This document shows positions 9,090 through 21,421 of a stretch of 64,000 nt of DNA, piece after piece (positions within the stretch are counted from its first letter, which is position 1; every line of letters begins with the position of its first letter). The translations under genes and the position numbers were made by a program. Origin of the DNA: Aurifilum marmelostoma. Its lineage: Eukaryota; Ascomycota; Sordariomycetes; Diaporthales; Cryphonectriaceae. Location of the stretch: assembly GCA_027559495.1 (NCBI GenBank), contig JAMXSV010000005.1, positions 620,001 through 684,000 of the forward strand. The letters run 5' to 3'. The notes beneath the pieces were generated by a model. That model was not told where the DNA came from. It searched no databases and saw only the letters and a list, made by a program, of their open reading frames with translations.

Positions 9090-11282
9090 TCAAGAGCCCT
9101 CCTCCAGCTCCATGTAGGCGGGCAAGGCCTCCAACTGCTCGAACTCCTGCATTGATATATCATACCCCAGATGCCTCTTGAGCAACTCGTGCGTCACGAA
9201 CCTCTCGGGACAATTACCCTGCGCATCCACAAACGACACATGATGGTTCAGGTCACTGATCCGCTTGAGCTCGTTCGCGTGCCGATGGTGATGCGGACAC
9301 CCGTCCACCCCGATGAGGAAGATAGTCACGTGCGCCCACGACAGGCCCAGCAGGTCCAGCTCGAACTCGTCCATATCCGTAGCCTCGCCGTCGAGCAGGA
9401 GCAGCAGCCGCAGCATGCGGGTCTCCGGGCCGGCCTGCCAGCCGTAGACGGGATGGTGGGTGGCGGAGGCCGAGTGCTTCTGGAAGTGCAGGTTCTTGAC
9501 GAGCTGCCAGCCGGTCATGACGCGGGTGCCGCCGCCGACGGAGATGGTCCGCCATGTGTCGTCCAAGTTGAGGTGGTTCACGGTGCCTCTGTAGCGGGCG
9601 TGGGTGGAGAAGGTGACGAGGTCGTAGCCTCGGTGGCTGTGGGCGTGGTTAGACATGGCGTCGGTGAAGCGACGGATGATGGCTTTGGCGACATCTTGTT
9701 CGTGATGTCAGCTAGCTGTTCTTCTGATTCATGTATTTTCTGCGTGGGAAAGAGAAAAAGAGAAGAAAAGGAAAGAAAACAGCAAACCTTTGTTTCGCGG
9801 CTGGGTGGTCGATTCATATCTCGTAATAGTGTACTGATCGTAGACGGGTTTCACGGGGTCAAAGTCCATGGACCCCGAAATATCGAGCAGGATCATGGTG
9901 TCATCGTCTGCTTTTTCTGGACGATCAAACGCTCGAAAAGGCGGCGGCATGACTTGTCTCGAGTAGCCGTCAGACTTGTGTTGGATATGGCACACATCGG
10001 ACTCGGAGAAGTAGGCCGGAGGTGGCTCGACTGCTGATGCCATCCGGGCCCGGGCCATGTTCATAGACGAGATGATGTCGGGTTTCATCCTTACACCCTC
10101 GGTCCCCTGGCGGTGGTTCAGGACCCAGTACAAACGCTCTTCTGCTGTGTCTTCGTAGCCTCGCCACGCAGGAGTAATGCCTCTCCACCCTATCACATGG
10201 TCAGGTCTCAGTCATCAGATAGATACCTCCTCTCATAGTCCGCGAGCCGGTGTGTGGGAGGACGAAGAGGGACGGCGTGGAAAGACTAACCTGCCGCAGC
10301 ATCCACAGTGAACTTCAGAGGGTTCGACGCTTTGTCCGCCCACGCCACAGGAATGGGCTCAAAGTACCCAGCTCTGAGCAGATGTAGGTACTGGATGGGC
10401 TGCCGAGCACGGAGCCGTGCGATCTTCTCGGCCATTCCCATCTTCTCTTGATATGCAGTCGCGATCTGTCTCCACGACTCGTCAGGCCAGCGACCCAGCT
10501 CTTCAGCAATGATCTCGTCTTTCAGGAACTGTATCTCCTCGGCTGCTTTCTGCTCCGATGACTTGATATGAAGAAATTCCTTGGCTCGTTTTAGTTTCGA
10601 CACACGCCCACCCCCCGCGCCAGCCTCTCCTCCCGTCGGGACACTCAAAGGACCCTCGTCATCCCATATACTCCTTGCTGGCTCCTTCGCATCGATCTGC
10701 ATCTGCGCCTGCTGGTTCAGTGTCTCGTTAAGCCGTAGAGTCTGCTGGATCGCCTGCGTATGATACCTTGGGATCGGCCTTGGCCTCCAGCTTGCCCAGG
10801 ACGACATAGAAGAAAGCCCGGACCCAGCGGTCCAGTTGATTAAGGGACCGTACGGAGAGACGACATTAAAGCGATAGGGGTTCCTCAAGCTCCACGTCTG
10901 CTTGCTGTCCGTGTAAGCCTTCTCACCAGGGTACATGACCGCCCTGGACCACATGTCCTGGACGTCGTAGCGGGCCATTTTGCGTCTCGTGTACTCGCAT
11001 GACTGGCACGTGCAGTACAACTCTGTGTCATGCTCTGGCGGCTCGAGCTCCGCATTCCAGATGTTGTAGTGCCGCTGGACGCTCTGGAGGAGGAGCTGCA
11101 TCTCTTGCTGTGAGGTTGAAGGTTAGTTCAAGCTGCGGGGTGTGTAGACTGAGGGTGTTTGCGAGTAGTCGCACCTCATCTCTTGCCCGTATATCTGCTG
11201 CAATGGTGACTGCATTGCTGTGTTGGTCGCGTGGCATGCTCTCTGCATAGGATGGCGGCGCTGCGTCACCAGACTTGGCCAT
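9090..11282 (-). CDS. von Willebrand factor A (VWA) domain protein
   Basis: Four exons: 11282-11175, 11107-10291, 10189-9788 and 9694-9090, with introns of 67, 101, 93 bp in between, joining in frame to 643 aa. The VWA domain begins at about residue 405 with TMILLDISGSMDF, a perfect DxSxS metal-ion-dependent adhesion site (Asp411), and continues with YDLVTFSTHARY, SVGGGTRVMTGW (the MIDAS Thr loop) and MLRLLLLLDGEATDMDEF. The N-terminal 400 residues are helical and charged, with a CTCQSCEYTRRK cysteine cluster near residue 75 and no signal peptide, so the protein is probably cytosolic. Fungal proteins of this layout are widespread, and some also carry ubiquitin- or U-box-related parts, but none is obvious here. 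VWA domains usually assemble protein complexes around Mg2+. The partner is unknown. The first donor (GTGCGA) is non-consensus and the least certain splice site. Confidence 0.75.
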
Positions 11283-14200
11283 ATTGTCTTGTGACAGTGA
11301 GGCAGATATATTTATTATTCTGGGTTGGTGGTGGTTACTGATTATCGGAACGAACTGAATTCAAACAGAAACAAGGCAAATTTGTATGTCCTCTGAATTG
11401 GCTTGCGTGATGTTTCGAAGAGAGACTCTGGCACTTTGCGGTCAGAAAAACGTCTGCGGTAATTATTCGATGCATGCCGGTTTCAGCCGTGGGTGAGACT
11501 CGGACCTCAAATCCGAGGGGCTCAGGTGCCCGTGGCAAGGTGGCGCCACGCTGACAGCCCTACAATGCAACACTGGATACGAACGTGATAGGCATGTGGA
11601 AGACGCTATCATAGGGAGGGAATTTTGTGTCTTTTTTTCGTATGCACTGCTCACCGCGGGATTGTTGTCAAGCTTTGGTGATAGCCTCAAGCCTGGCTTT
11701 GGAGGAGACCAAAAGGGGAGAGGGGAATATTAGTCAGAGCGAAGGAATCCATCGGCCCATCTCCACCAGAAGTAGCGTAAGTATTTGTACCGGAACGGAC
11801 AAGCGCGAAGCATTCAAAGGTCTACTGTGCCGCGTTCCTCGCCTGGGTGGCTGGTCCTAATCATTTGGGCAGGTGGAAAACGGACAGCAAACAGGAATTT
11901 CAGGTAGTCTTTGAAAGCTCAACCTCAACTCATGGAATTCTTGTTTTACTTGCGAGAATGATGAAGGGCTGGTCAATTTGAGGACACTCTTCGTTGAAAC
12001 CATATTGGAAATTGACTGTTCTAGAGGCCAGAAGTGACTCATCATCTTAGCTTGAACAATATCTAAATTTACACAATAATTTCTGAGACTCGTATTCCCT
12101 CTTACGGCAACCTAGAAGATAGGTGGCTTTTCTTCTTACTACGCAGCCAATGATCTTGATCCCGACTGGATAATGTTCTTCACATCATGAGATTATATGT
12201 GCATTTTCACGCAGATTTCCCATTGCTCCCACACTCCCCAGAGCTGTGAGATATTCAGGGCTCGAGGCACTTCTTATGGACTGAATGGTAATATCTATAT
12301 TATCTTTCACCACACATATATTTACTTCGACCCTCGGTCAGGCGAGCCGGGCTATTTAAATCGATCTTTGATCGCAAGGCTCAAGTCCGCAACTTTAATG
12401 AACCACTCGACATGAAGGTCAATCACACAAACATGACTTCATAAGATAATAACCCGTGTGAGCCCCTCCGGCACCAGTAACATTCCTAATTCGAATTCAG
12501 GAATCAGAGATTTGCCGCGGATTGTCCACGAACCACTCAGAGATGGCAGTCTGACAGCTCGAAAGTAACATTCAGAACTGATGATTCATTCATGTGACCA
12601 AGATGACAACTCAAGTATGACAGGGAAAAAAATAAAACTGAAACCACGATAGCGGCTTCGCTTCCGATACCAAACAGCATCGAGCATGGCGCTCAGGCCT
12701 CGACACGCTCTTCGTCTCTTAATACTCAACAGCGAACTCTGCGTTTTCGCAATTCGATGATTCCTAATCACCAGGTCACGGATGTACAGTACTCGTCTAC
12801 TGTCAAGTATATGATCCGTGCGCACTCGCTCGACCTATGACTTACGGCGATAGGACGAGAGATCGACCGAAGGTGTTGAGCAGCACAAAGAGGATCACAT
12901 CGTGGCTGGCAGCATCTCCTTGAACCAGTGCTTTGCCTGCTTTGGCGCTGATGGCCAGAATGTAGCGAACATTTTCGATTGTGCGCATATCGACATCCGG
13001 CCACACCTTCGGAGCACTGGTGATCAAGCGACGGGTCGAAGGTTGACGGTAGCATCTCACTCTGGACAATTTCTCCGTCCACTGAGGCTCGTCTGAGCAA
13101 GCCTGCCCATCTCCGCCAGACAAGACAGCAGAAGTCAGTCAACCTTGCGGCGCTATCATGGGACAAGCCGCTGGACTCCGGCCAAGACTCTGAAGTGGTA
13201 TATTATGGTTCTGCACGTGGCAAGACGCAGGTCAGACGAGGGTGGAGATAATGCGTGTCGAGAGTGGGTTGTACAGCCCGAGGCTGTTAGAATCTCGTGG
13301 TCTATATCCAGCACGCAACATAGAACTGTAGGTATTGCCTCGATGACCGCCATGTCTTTCGTAGTGATATCTCGATTCGGGATAATCGTGATATAGGCCA
13401 TACATAATCAACTGCCAAACATTGTCTGAATAGACTGCTACTGTTCTCGGACATCTGCGGGTTGATTATGGATCCCAATATCGGGCAATTAGACATCTGC
13501 TCAACGTTATCTAGAATCATACAAGGCGTTTTGCTTGTAGTTGCCGTAAAAATTAAGATTTGGATCGTCCTTGCTTCTCGAGCGTCAAATTTTGCAGTGA
13601 ACATGCATAGTGACTGTCTTCGTCTATCTTTAATCATACTGTAATAGATACACAATATTGGACCCCTGATCATGCACGCCCAGAGCCTTATGCTCCATGT
13701 CCTCAGTAATAATTCTTAGCGCCGATGTAATTTCCCTAATGCACATCCAGGGGGCTTACTTTGCTGACACCTGTGGCTCTGCATAGAGCTGAGCACACCT
13801 CGTCCCCACAATGGGTCCCAGCTGAGGATCGAGCGATGAGGTATGATCCAGTGGCTGGTCTGCCTCAACCGGTTGGGTAGATATAACCAAGCCACCAGCG
13901 GCTACGGACTCATGCTGATTACTGGTAAAGGAAGGCATGAAATAAATCAGGAGGGAGCAAACTGCACATTTTAATTTTAGGGGATGCCATCCTTCACTCG
14001 GGCCCGAATCGCTTGCCTGTAAACTCCTTCTTGACAACGACCTTGGACACTTAACGCCTCAGACTGGTGGTCTGAAGATCTCGAGAGGGTGTGAACGTGC
14101 ATGCCAGGGACTGGCTAGGAATGTCATTTGTCTGTTCGGTGTATGAGAACACAGACCGAGTGGATGAAAAAATCGTTTACTGTAGCAACTGGATGGGTTA

Positions 14201-14360
14201 TATAATCTCGACACTTGTATTCCACCATGTGCAATGATATCTGAGGTATTGAAATGCCCACTGCTTTTGTCTGGACTTTTGCAAGTTTTCCAAGCACCCT
14301 GGTGACTACCACTTCTCTTCGACATCTTCACCTTGTCCTCCACCCAGCCTCTAAGCCCAC
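11283..14360. other. Gene-poor intergenic region, 3.1 kb
   Basis: The stretch is AT-richer than its neighbours. A hairpin with a six-pair stem lies at 11499-11517, but no tRNA body surrounds it. Broken minus-strand frames at 12.6-13.7 kb have some protein-like runs (for example KVWPDVDMRTIENVRYILAI, near 13000) yet no domain I can name; they could be the relic of a decayed gene. Confidence 0.35.
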
Positions 14361-14699
14361 ATGGAGCTCTCTACGTCAGTCCGCCGCCGCGTCACCCGCA
14401 CTGCCGTCGTCCCCCTATTTCTTTTAACGAAGGCCGCGCAGGCATATTCTGTACAGCCGCCCATGAACCTCGATACCCTGACGGCCGGGATCAACATGAC
14501 CGCCGCTGCGAACACGGCCCACGATCTTGTCCGTCGCGTCGATGCCGATTGCTGCGAAGATACCCTCGGCCGCGCCTACAAAAATTGCACAACCGAGTCG
14601 CCGGACCACTGCACAAACATGGCATCAGTGGTGCCGGTGAATTGGTTCTTGATGGGATTCATGGGAGTGGTGGCAATGGGGGCCGGGGTCTTGTATTGA
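14361..14699 (+). CDS. Small secreted cysteine-containing protein, possibly GPI-anchored
   Basis: A 112-aa intronless frame starts at ATG 14361 (CACATGG) and ends at TGA 14699. Residues 1-28 form a signal peptide with a basic start (SVRRRVTRTAVV) and an AQA cleavage-like site. The mature part has four cysteines (64, 65, 76, 84), two N-glycosylation sequons (Asn45, Asn75) and a C-terminal hydrophobic stretch of about 20 residues (91-112) with no charged tail, which suits either a GPI-anchor signal or a single span. It resembles many orphan fungal surface or effector-size proteins, but no family is recognised. It sits alone between two intergenic stretches of more than 1 kb. Confidence 0.5.
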   Translation: MELSTSVRRRVTRTAVVPLFLLTKAAQAYSVQPPMNLDTLTAGINMTAAANTAHDLVRRVDADCCEDTLGRAYKNCTTESPDHCTNMASVVPVNWFLMGFMGVVAMGAGVLY

Positions 14700-15938
14700 G
14701 AGGACCCAACTCAGGTTGAATTCTCGCGGTATAAGTAGGAAGAGGTCGATGTTGATCGGCTGGTGGCCATGGAGAAGTAGGGAGAGGGCGTCATCCACGA
14801 AGTGAATGGGGAAATCCAACGGCAGATAAATGCAATCTTGTCTCAGCACTCCCGTCGGCCTTGCCACGTCCTTAGGGTGCCCTCTGCATAATGGCGAATA
14901 TATTCTCCCTCGTTGAAATTTTATCTTATTCATCCGTGATAATTTTGGCAACATACTCCGCTACAACCGGGATGCATATATACTTATCCTATCAACCAGC
15001 TGAAATCTCAGGGCACATTTTGCGAAGATAAAGTTCCTGGTTAAGTTTATAGAGGCTTTGGTTTTTTCATGCCCTCAGCCGGTGCTTCTAATCACAGCGG
15101 CCCGCAGTGTCTATTAGGCGCACCTGCTAATCACTTCCTTACTAGACAGATTGTTCACTGCATTTGTCAGGTAGTCTAAAAAAGTTTATACGGGTAGTGC
15201 CCGGATAAGTGCAGAGCTTCACTGGTGACGTCCAGCCTAAGGTTCGCTCAGCTCTCAGTGTCGGTCTCGCTCATGTTTGCGCTAAGCAGCTCGTCTTTTT
15301 CGCATGCAGTCTGAGCCTCATCAAGCTCGGACACGTGGAAAGCGACAAAGTCCAAGATAGAGAGATCTGACTGGATCCATGACACCAAATCTTGCAGCAA
15401 AACCTTCTAGTTATGTCTCTCGTCGTTGTCATAGCCTTGAACCTTAGAACAAAGCGTGGCTTTTGGGGCTTGGCGCTGAACTTGGCACGGCTGGACCGCC
15501 CAACGGTCGCAACCCTTGGGAAGTGGTCTAGGCATCGCTTGCGTATTCGTACAGTGTCCCGAACAAACCCACTAGGAAGGCTGTGTCTCTTCACAATGGG
15601 ACTCTCTCATTGGCTGACTATAACGAGCATATGGTTCTGGCAGACAACGTCGAAGTCAATAAGAGGCTGCACATCTCCCAGAGTACTTGGAGGAAAAGAA
15701 TCTCAAGATCTCAACTTCAGGATCCTCGTTTTCAAGATCATTGGGTTTTTAATTTTATTATCTCACTGCACACTTTGAGCATTTCAACTCTGCCACCAGC
15801 GAGCGGGAGAATTTGTCTTACTTGGGTTGCATTTTGATAACATTCCCTCGACATCGACTCTGGAGGAACATCATCTCCAGGTCAGAACGACGACCATAGC
15901 AACGTCCCTCAAAAAGAAGAGAGCGAAACCAAATCAAC
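14700..15938. other. Intergenic region, 1.2 kb
   Basis: No gene is supported. Short + strand frames at 15392-15837 lack codon bias. The last 100 bp before the next ATG are A-rich leader sequence. Confidence 0.4.
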
Positions 15939-16641
15939 ATGGATCTCAGGTCGCTGAGCTTTCTCGACTACCGCTACAAGCTCCCCGTTCACTGTGCGGA
16001 GATCTTCCTCATCGTGGCAGTCGTAGCCATCAGCGGGGCCAGGCTCACCCTCCCAGGCCTGACCAGAGGGAGGGCCAACACCATCGCACTCTCCTTTGTG
16101 AGTCTTTTCTGCCCCACACTATACTGTTGTTGACGGCATCTCGGACCATCCATGCTGACTTGTGAGGAATGAAAATAGGCTGCCAAATCCATCGGGTTCA
16201 TCGGCTATCAGATGCTGACCGAGCACGTTGCACGATTTCGAAAATGGAAGAGCCTCAAGGCATATACGATCATCAATGGGCTGGAGATCGTCTTTTGGGG
16301 GGCGGTCGTCTTTCTGCTGATTCAGGCCAACCTGAAGCGCTGTGTTGGCACCAGTTGCATCCTCAGCTGGGTCGTGGTCTCGCTCTCCATCGTCATGAGG
16401 TACGTTGGAATTCTTCCCCCACGCTCTCCCGAGTATATATTTCCTTCATCAAAACCCGTGTTGACTCTCTGATAGCACTCTGTCCTTTTACTCCTTCCTG
16501 ATCTGCTATGTCGCTTTCCGGAAATCGCGCGATGAGCAGGCATATGTCACAGAAGGCCAGGGGGTCCACATGTCTCAAAGGCGCCGCGTCGACCCAGCGG
16601 CATGGTCCGGATCCAATACCTCTGACTCGTTCAGGAAGTGA
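15939..16641 (+). CDS. Four-transmembrane fungal membrane protein (MARVEL-like topology)
   Basis: Three exons, 15939-16097, 16179-16399 and 16476-16641, with introns of 81 and 76 bp and consensus sites (GTGAGT...TAG, GTACGT...TAG), give 181 aa. Hydrophobic segments lie at about 18-36 (EIFLIVAVVAISGA), 50-68, 85-105 (NGLEIVFWGAVVFLLIQA) and 110-135 (CILSWVVVSLSIVM, then FYSFLICYVAF). Between the third and fourth spans is a short Cys-containing loop (KRCVGTSC) that could be disulfide-bonded outside the cell. The basic Ser-rich tail (QRRRVDPAAW) would be cytosolic. Fungi have many such 4-TM small proteins, often annotated as MARVEL or integral membrane proteins, for plasma-membrane or vesicle roles. 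The topology is clear, the function is not. Confidence 0.7.
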
Positions 16642-17956
16642 AGCGCGCAATCAGTCGTAACGAAATTATATGTTAAGACGATCAGCGAGGACTGGCGGGT
16701 ACGGATATTTCCTTGGGTCAGTATATTACATTGGGATAGAACAGAGACATTGGAGTTCATATGATGGTTTCTGGGGCAGTAGAGGTTTAGGGGCACGGAT
16801 TCTGTCTTTTCTGCTTCGAATCATTTTAGATTTTATTCATCAGCAATGCCTCATTTAGAGTGGCAGGTTTATACTGGTCGGCGTACACTTATATCAATTT
16901 ATCTCTATGCCAATTTTATTATACAAAAAGCAAACACAATCTATGATATACTAGAGTGATTCTAAAGAGGGAATCGGGGGACTGACAGGAAAGAACAGCT
17001 GAAATGTTTGGAGATTTAGGATGTTAATTATCGCTTTATTTCTTTGCCGAGCAGCGAGTTGGGAACAAACAACGAGGCTTACATTAGAAATGGAGTAATT
17101 TTTTAGCTGCTGTGCGCCGTCTAAGCCTGCTTTCATAATTGTTTGTATTGCTCAATTTGAGCCTCCACTCCCCTCAAGAAAATGATACTGATGGGTTAGT
17201 CTTAAACAGGTACCTCATGCAGAGTGTTTAATCATGATTGACCCGTGCAAACGGCAAACAACTCCCTCGGTTGTCGGCCTGTCTCCCCCTGCAAGAGATC
17301 GCCCGCGCCTAGATGTTCTCGTAATCACCATGCGCAAAAAGCAACCTGCATAAGATCCTACAGACTACCCCGGATTCTCCAACCTAGGAGTGGAGGTATT
17401 CCCCCGGTTCCTCACGCTATCTTCCCCACGAAAAAGGCGATTACCTGAGGAAGGGTCCGGGTCCTCCTCCAAAGAACTTCCACCAATGGCTCTCGCAACA
17501 GCCTGTCCCGATGCATTTTGGTGGCTGACAGGGCCCCCCTCAAGGACGTTGGGGCTGCATCATGAGAGCTCTGCACGCTCTCTTTATGTTGCATGCACGC
17601 TCTTGCGGCATGGCCGGGCCGCCTCTCCTGTCACGCGATCTGGTTGAGGTAAGGTCTCGACCATCGCCCTCGTACGTGCATGGCCTGCAGCCCTGGGAGC
17701 TGAGGAGGAGTAGGAGGAGGGGTGTGATGACTGGACAGCTCATAAAGAGCCTCGGATGACCCAGCATGCTGGGTGCAGACGCGATTGCTACCGTGACATT
17801 GGCTGCACTGGGTGTTTTTGTTTTCTTTTTCTCTGAAAAAGGCCACTCCTCGCCTGACATCGTGACGGTCTGTTCCACAAGCAATAGAACGGCTCTGTCG
17901 TCTGCAGCGCCGTATACATCTCTCCCAGAGCTAATCCTCAAACAAAGGCTGCGAAT
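16642..17956. promoter_or_regulatory. Intergenic region upstream of the sugar transporter, 1.3 kb
   Basis: AT-rich sequence at 16.65-17.2 kb gives way to GC-richer promoter sequence. Open frames on both strands at 17.5-18.1 kb are shadows or promoter sequence. No further gene seen. Confidence 0.4.
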
Positions 17957-19819
17957 ATGGATATCACCCGGAGCAAGGAGTCGGGCCCTGAGCATCTCGA
18001 CGAGAAGGGGCCTGATCCTGACTTCTCGAATTCCAAGTTCGTCAATCATGAGGCGGCGCAGGCCACGGCGAACGAGCACAGCTTGACCCTGTGGCAAGCT
18101 CTGAGAACGTACAAGAAAGCCGCATTCTGGTCTGTCCGTAAGTGAAGCATCCCCAACACCATCACTTGAAAAGCTCATTCCTCGCCGCTCGTGATGTGCT
18201 CACAACAAAGGCCGCAGTGATTTCCACCACCGTCATCATGGAGGGCTACGACACCCAGCTGCTGGGAAATTTCTGGGGCTACACAGCCTTCCGCAACAAG
18301 TTCGGCACATACGATGGCCCTGAGAACGGCTACCAGGTGAGCTCTCAGTGGCAGACCGGCATCAACGACATCGGCGCTGTCGGCAACATGATCGGTGCGA
18401 TGGCAAACGGCTACCTGACAGCCAAGTACGGACACCGCCTGGTCCTCATGGGCAGTCTCGTCTGGCTGTCGGCCGCCATCTTCATGTGCTTCTTCGCTCC
18501 CAACATTCAGGTCCTGCTCGTGGGCGAGTTCCTCTGCAACATCCCGTGGGGCGTGTTCGCGACGACTGGGCCCGCCTATGCTGCTGAGGTCGCGCCTCTT
18601 GCCCTGCGTGGTTACCTGACCGCCTACATCAACCTGTGCTGGTGCATCGGCCAGTTCATCGCCTCCGGCGTGCTCAAGGGCCTCGAGGCCAACACAACAG
18701 AATGGTCCTACAAGATCCCCTTCGCTATCCAGTGGATTTGGCCTCTGCCGCTCTTCATCGCCGCCCTGCTGGCGCCCGAATCGCCCTGGTACCTGGTCCG
18801 GCAGGGGAAGCTGGACTCGGCCAAGAAATCGCTGATGCGTCTGTCCCAGCCGGAGCACAATGTCGACTACGACTCCACCATCGCCCTGATGGTACACACG
18901 GACAAGATTGAGAAGGAGGAGCGGGCTGGCGTGTCCTTTGTGGACTGCTTCAAGGGAACGAACCGCCGCCGGACAGAGATCGCCATCATGTGTTTTGTCA
19001 GTCAGGTCACCGACGGCGGCGCACTGGCTTATACCGGAACCTTCTGTAAGTGACACACATGGGGACTCCCCGTGCTGTTCTATTGGGACAGTCTGCTGAT
19101 ATCGCTCGTCCAGTCTACGAGCAGGCTGGCCTGAGCACCGAACTCGCCTACGACCTCGGTCTCGTCGGCACGGCCATCGCCTTCATCGGCGTCATCATCT
19201 CGTGGCTATACATTGCGAAGTGGGGCCGGAGGACCATCTGGCTCGCAGGCTCGTACGCTCTCGTCCTGTGCCTGTTCCTCATCGGCATCATGGCCTCTGT
19301 GACGCCCCAGACCAGCGGTCTCGGAATCGCAGAGTCTGTCATGTGCATTGTCTGGCTCGGCTCTTACTCGATGAGTGTCGGCCCTATCGTGTACACCATC
19401 GTCGCAGAGATTGGCTCGACCCGTCTGAGAACGCAGACCGTCGTCCTTGGTCGTACCGCGTATTACTTTGCCAACCTCATTGGTGGCATCTTGGAGCCGT
19501 ACTTTATGTCGCCCACCGCGTGGAATGCCAAGGGAAAGACTGTGAGTGTCCCTGGTCCCTGAAACTAGATTGTGTTTCCACCATACGACGTTCTGAGTCT
19601 GCTTGCTGACATCATTAATTTTCTTCTTCCTTTTCGTAGGCCTACTTCTGGGGTTGCCTGTATTTCCTGACGACGGTATGGGGCTGGTTCCGTCTGCCAG
19701 AGACCAAGGACCGCACTTTTGAGGAGATGGACATTATGTTCCAGCGCAATATTCCGTCTCGCAAGTTTGCCACGTACGACATCAATAGTGAGGCTGATGA
19801 CCGCTTCGTGGAGCACTAG
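17957..19819 (+). CDS. MFS sugar transporter, alpha-glucoside/hexose permease type
   Basis: Four exons, 17957-18137, 18218-19045, 19114-19541 and 19640-19819, with introns of 80, 68, 98 bp, give 538 aa. It is a plasma-membrane sugar/H+ symporter of the major facilitator superfamily. TM1 carries the family mark EGYDTQLLG, the loop after TM2 has KYGHR in place of GRR(G/S)GRR, the second half repeats it as KWGRRTIW, the middle has PESPWYLV, and the end of TM12 has the PETKDRTFEEMD sugar-porter signature. The closest named group by these motifs is the fungal maltose/alpha-glucoside permease subfamily, whose N-terminus is long and charged as here. The second exon must start at 18218 (GCCGCAG) to keep the frame; the AG seven bases earlier does not. 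Exact substrate is not deducible. Confidence 0.88.
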
Positions 19820-20869
19820 GAGATGCGTAGAACACTGTGCGGGCATGGAAGAAGAAACGTCAACCAAGGATGTCTTGTAGAGAGGCCGAGCGATAACTCG
19901 TGAGCGGAATATAATGCATCACGCACATTCATCCTCAACTTGCGCCGGCCACGCAGCCTTTCTGTGGCTCTCGTGAACGCAAATCGCAGTGTGGTGCTAG
20001 CGTTCCGTATGGGTAGCTAGTTCACTGTCAATTGTGGCTCTCTTCTGATACATCATCAATACCTGTCACAAGATATCAGTGTTCGAGCCTGAGTATCCGG
20101 GGCCAATGAACAGCTCGAGATGGCTGGTCGAACTTATTGGCACCTTGTTCTCTTCACGGACACCAAGCGAGAACAAAAGTCAGAGCTCGAGGGTGAGCCT
20201 TGAACGGACCAATGATGTCCCAAATTGGCACTCGGGGGGACAGATGCACAATTTGGATGCCGTAACCGAAATGAATGATTTGCAGATCGTACATTTTTGT
20301 GGGAAATATTTCTTTTACAAGGAATTGCAGTGGATGACGCCTTACAAAAAACACACGCAACGCCAATACGTGCTCTCGCGTGCCCTATCATGACAGCGAG
20401 AGCAAGGCCAAGATCACAGTTCCCTCTGCCTCGGTGACAGTAGTAAGCTGAGGCGTGTTATCGGGAACAAGAGTATGCGCGCGGTTTCCATGGCGAACGT
20501 TCTGGTCTCGATTAGCTTTCGCGGCAATGTTTGAGCCATAGAGGGAAACTGACCGGACTAAACGTCGCCTAATAGAAGACTCATCTGTCGCTTTTTACCC
20601 CTTGGTTCAAATGACGAATTCATACACACACTCCGTCAAATGATAAACCAGCCTATCGTCTCTCCAAGACGAACGAGGGCACGCACGTGGCACGTATGCC
20701 AACCTCTCTACCTGTCTTTGCGCTGTGGGAATGGAAATGGGTTGTCCTCCTCATAACGGCGCTTCTTGTAATTCGTTCTGGCTGCAGGCGCGGGGCGAGT
20801 TTTGGGCTTAGGATGGAAGCCAGCCTTGAGATCAGGCTTGGATCCAGTGTTGGTGACAGGTGAACGTCC
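19820..20869. other. Convergent intergenic region, 1.05 kb
   Basis: This is 3' sequence of the transporter and of the acidic unknown protein on the other strand. No gene, repeat or RNA recognised. Confidence 0.4.
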
Positions 20870-21421
20870 CTAAATATCCACGTCTTCGTCCTCGTCCATT
20901 GCCACTTGCTTCCCCTTTCCAGCAGCCATTCTTTGCGGGATCTCTTCCTCGATTTCATCATCCTCGTCATCGTCCGGGGAGAGCTGAGGCCATTGGACCG
21001 CAAATTCAGGTGGGCTGTCAAGATCATCAGGGTCTCGTATGACGAAAGCCACCAGGGACGAGTTTTTCAATCCCTTGCTGACCGGAGTCTCGTCGCCCTG
21101 GATCTTCAGGTCCCTCCATCCCTTCTCGCTGTCATTTGGGTCCCTCAGCACGCCGTACGAGATGCGTATGTCCTGATCTCCCGGCGGTAGGGGCTTGGGA
21201 GGTGCACCAAAGCGCGCAGACAGGCCTCTATCCTTGGGGTCTCTATTGCGATCGCGGTCACGGATGGCGAAGACAAGCTCAGCGGTCACGTCGGAGAAGG
21301 TAGATAGAGGGCTGACGAGGAGGGAGAAGGTATGTATGCCATATCGCATGCAGAGGCAGATCGGCATATCGGGCGGGTCCTGATGTACAGCTTCCTTGGG
21401 CGGCTTCAGACGCGTTAGCAT
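20870..21421 (-). CDS. Acidic 183-aa protein, unrecognised
   Basis: An intronless frame runs from ATG 21421 to TAA at 20870. Residues about 20-50 (ICLCMRYGIHTFSLLVSPLS, then TFSDVTAELVFAIRD) form a two-strand-plus-helix pattern reminiscent of the start of a ubiquitin-like beta-grasp domain. Then come a charged loop (RDRDRNRDPKDRG), a basic/hydrophobic middle (IRISYGVLRD, GLKNSSLVAFVIRD) and a highly acidic tail (SPDDDEDDEIEEE) ending in a basic patch and DEDEDVDI. There are no membrane spans and no signal peptide, so the likely location is nucleus or cytosol. I do not know a named homologue. The even codon use, the length and the ordered strand pattern make it a credible gene. Confidence 0.55.
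   Translation of the reverse strand: MLTRLKPPKEAVHQDPPDMPICLCMRYGIHTFSLLVSPLSTFSDVTAELVFAIRDRDRNRDPKDRGLSARFGAPPKPLPPGDQDIRISYGVLRDPNDSEKGWRDLKIQGDETPVSKGLKNSSLVAFVIRDPDDLDSPPEFAVQWPQLSPDDDEDDEIEEEIPQRMAAGKGKQVAMDEDEDVDI

Noticed and set aside
9171..10037. 288-codon + strand frame
   Set aside because: Antisense shadow of VWA exons 3 and 4; it also runs through their intron.
11499..11517. tRNA-like anticodon hairpin (six-pair stem, seven-base loop)
   Set aside because: No acceptor stem, D arm or GGTTCRA T loop at the right distances on either strand.
18175..19056. 293-codon minus-strand open frame
   Set aside because: Exact antisense of the MFS transporter's second exon; its openness follows from GC-rich codon use of the real gene.
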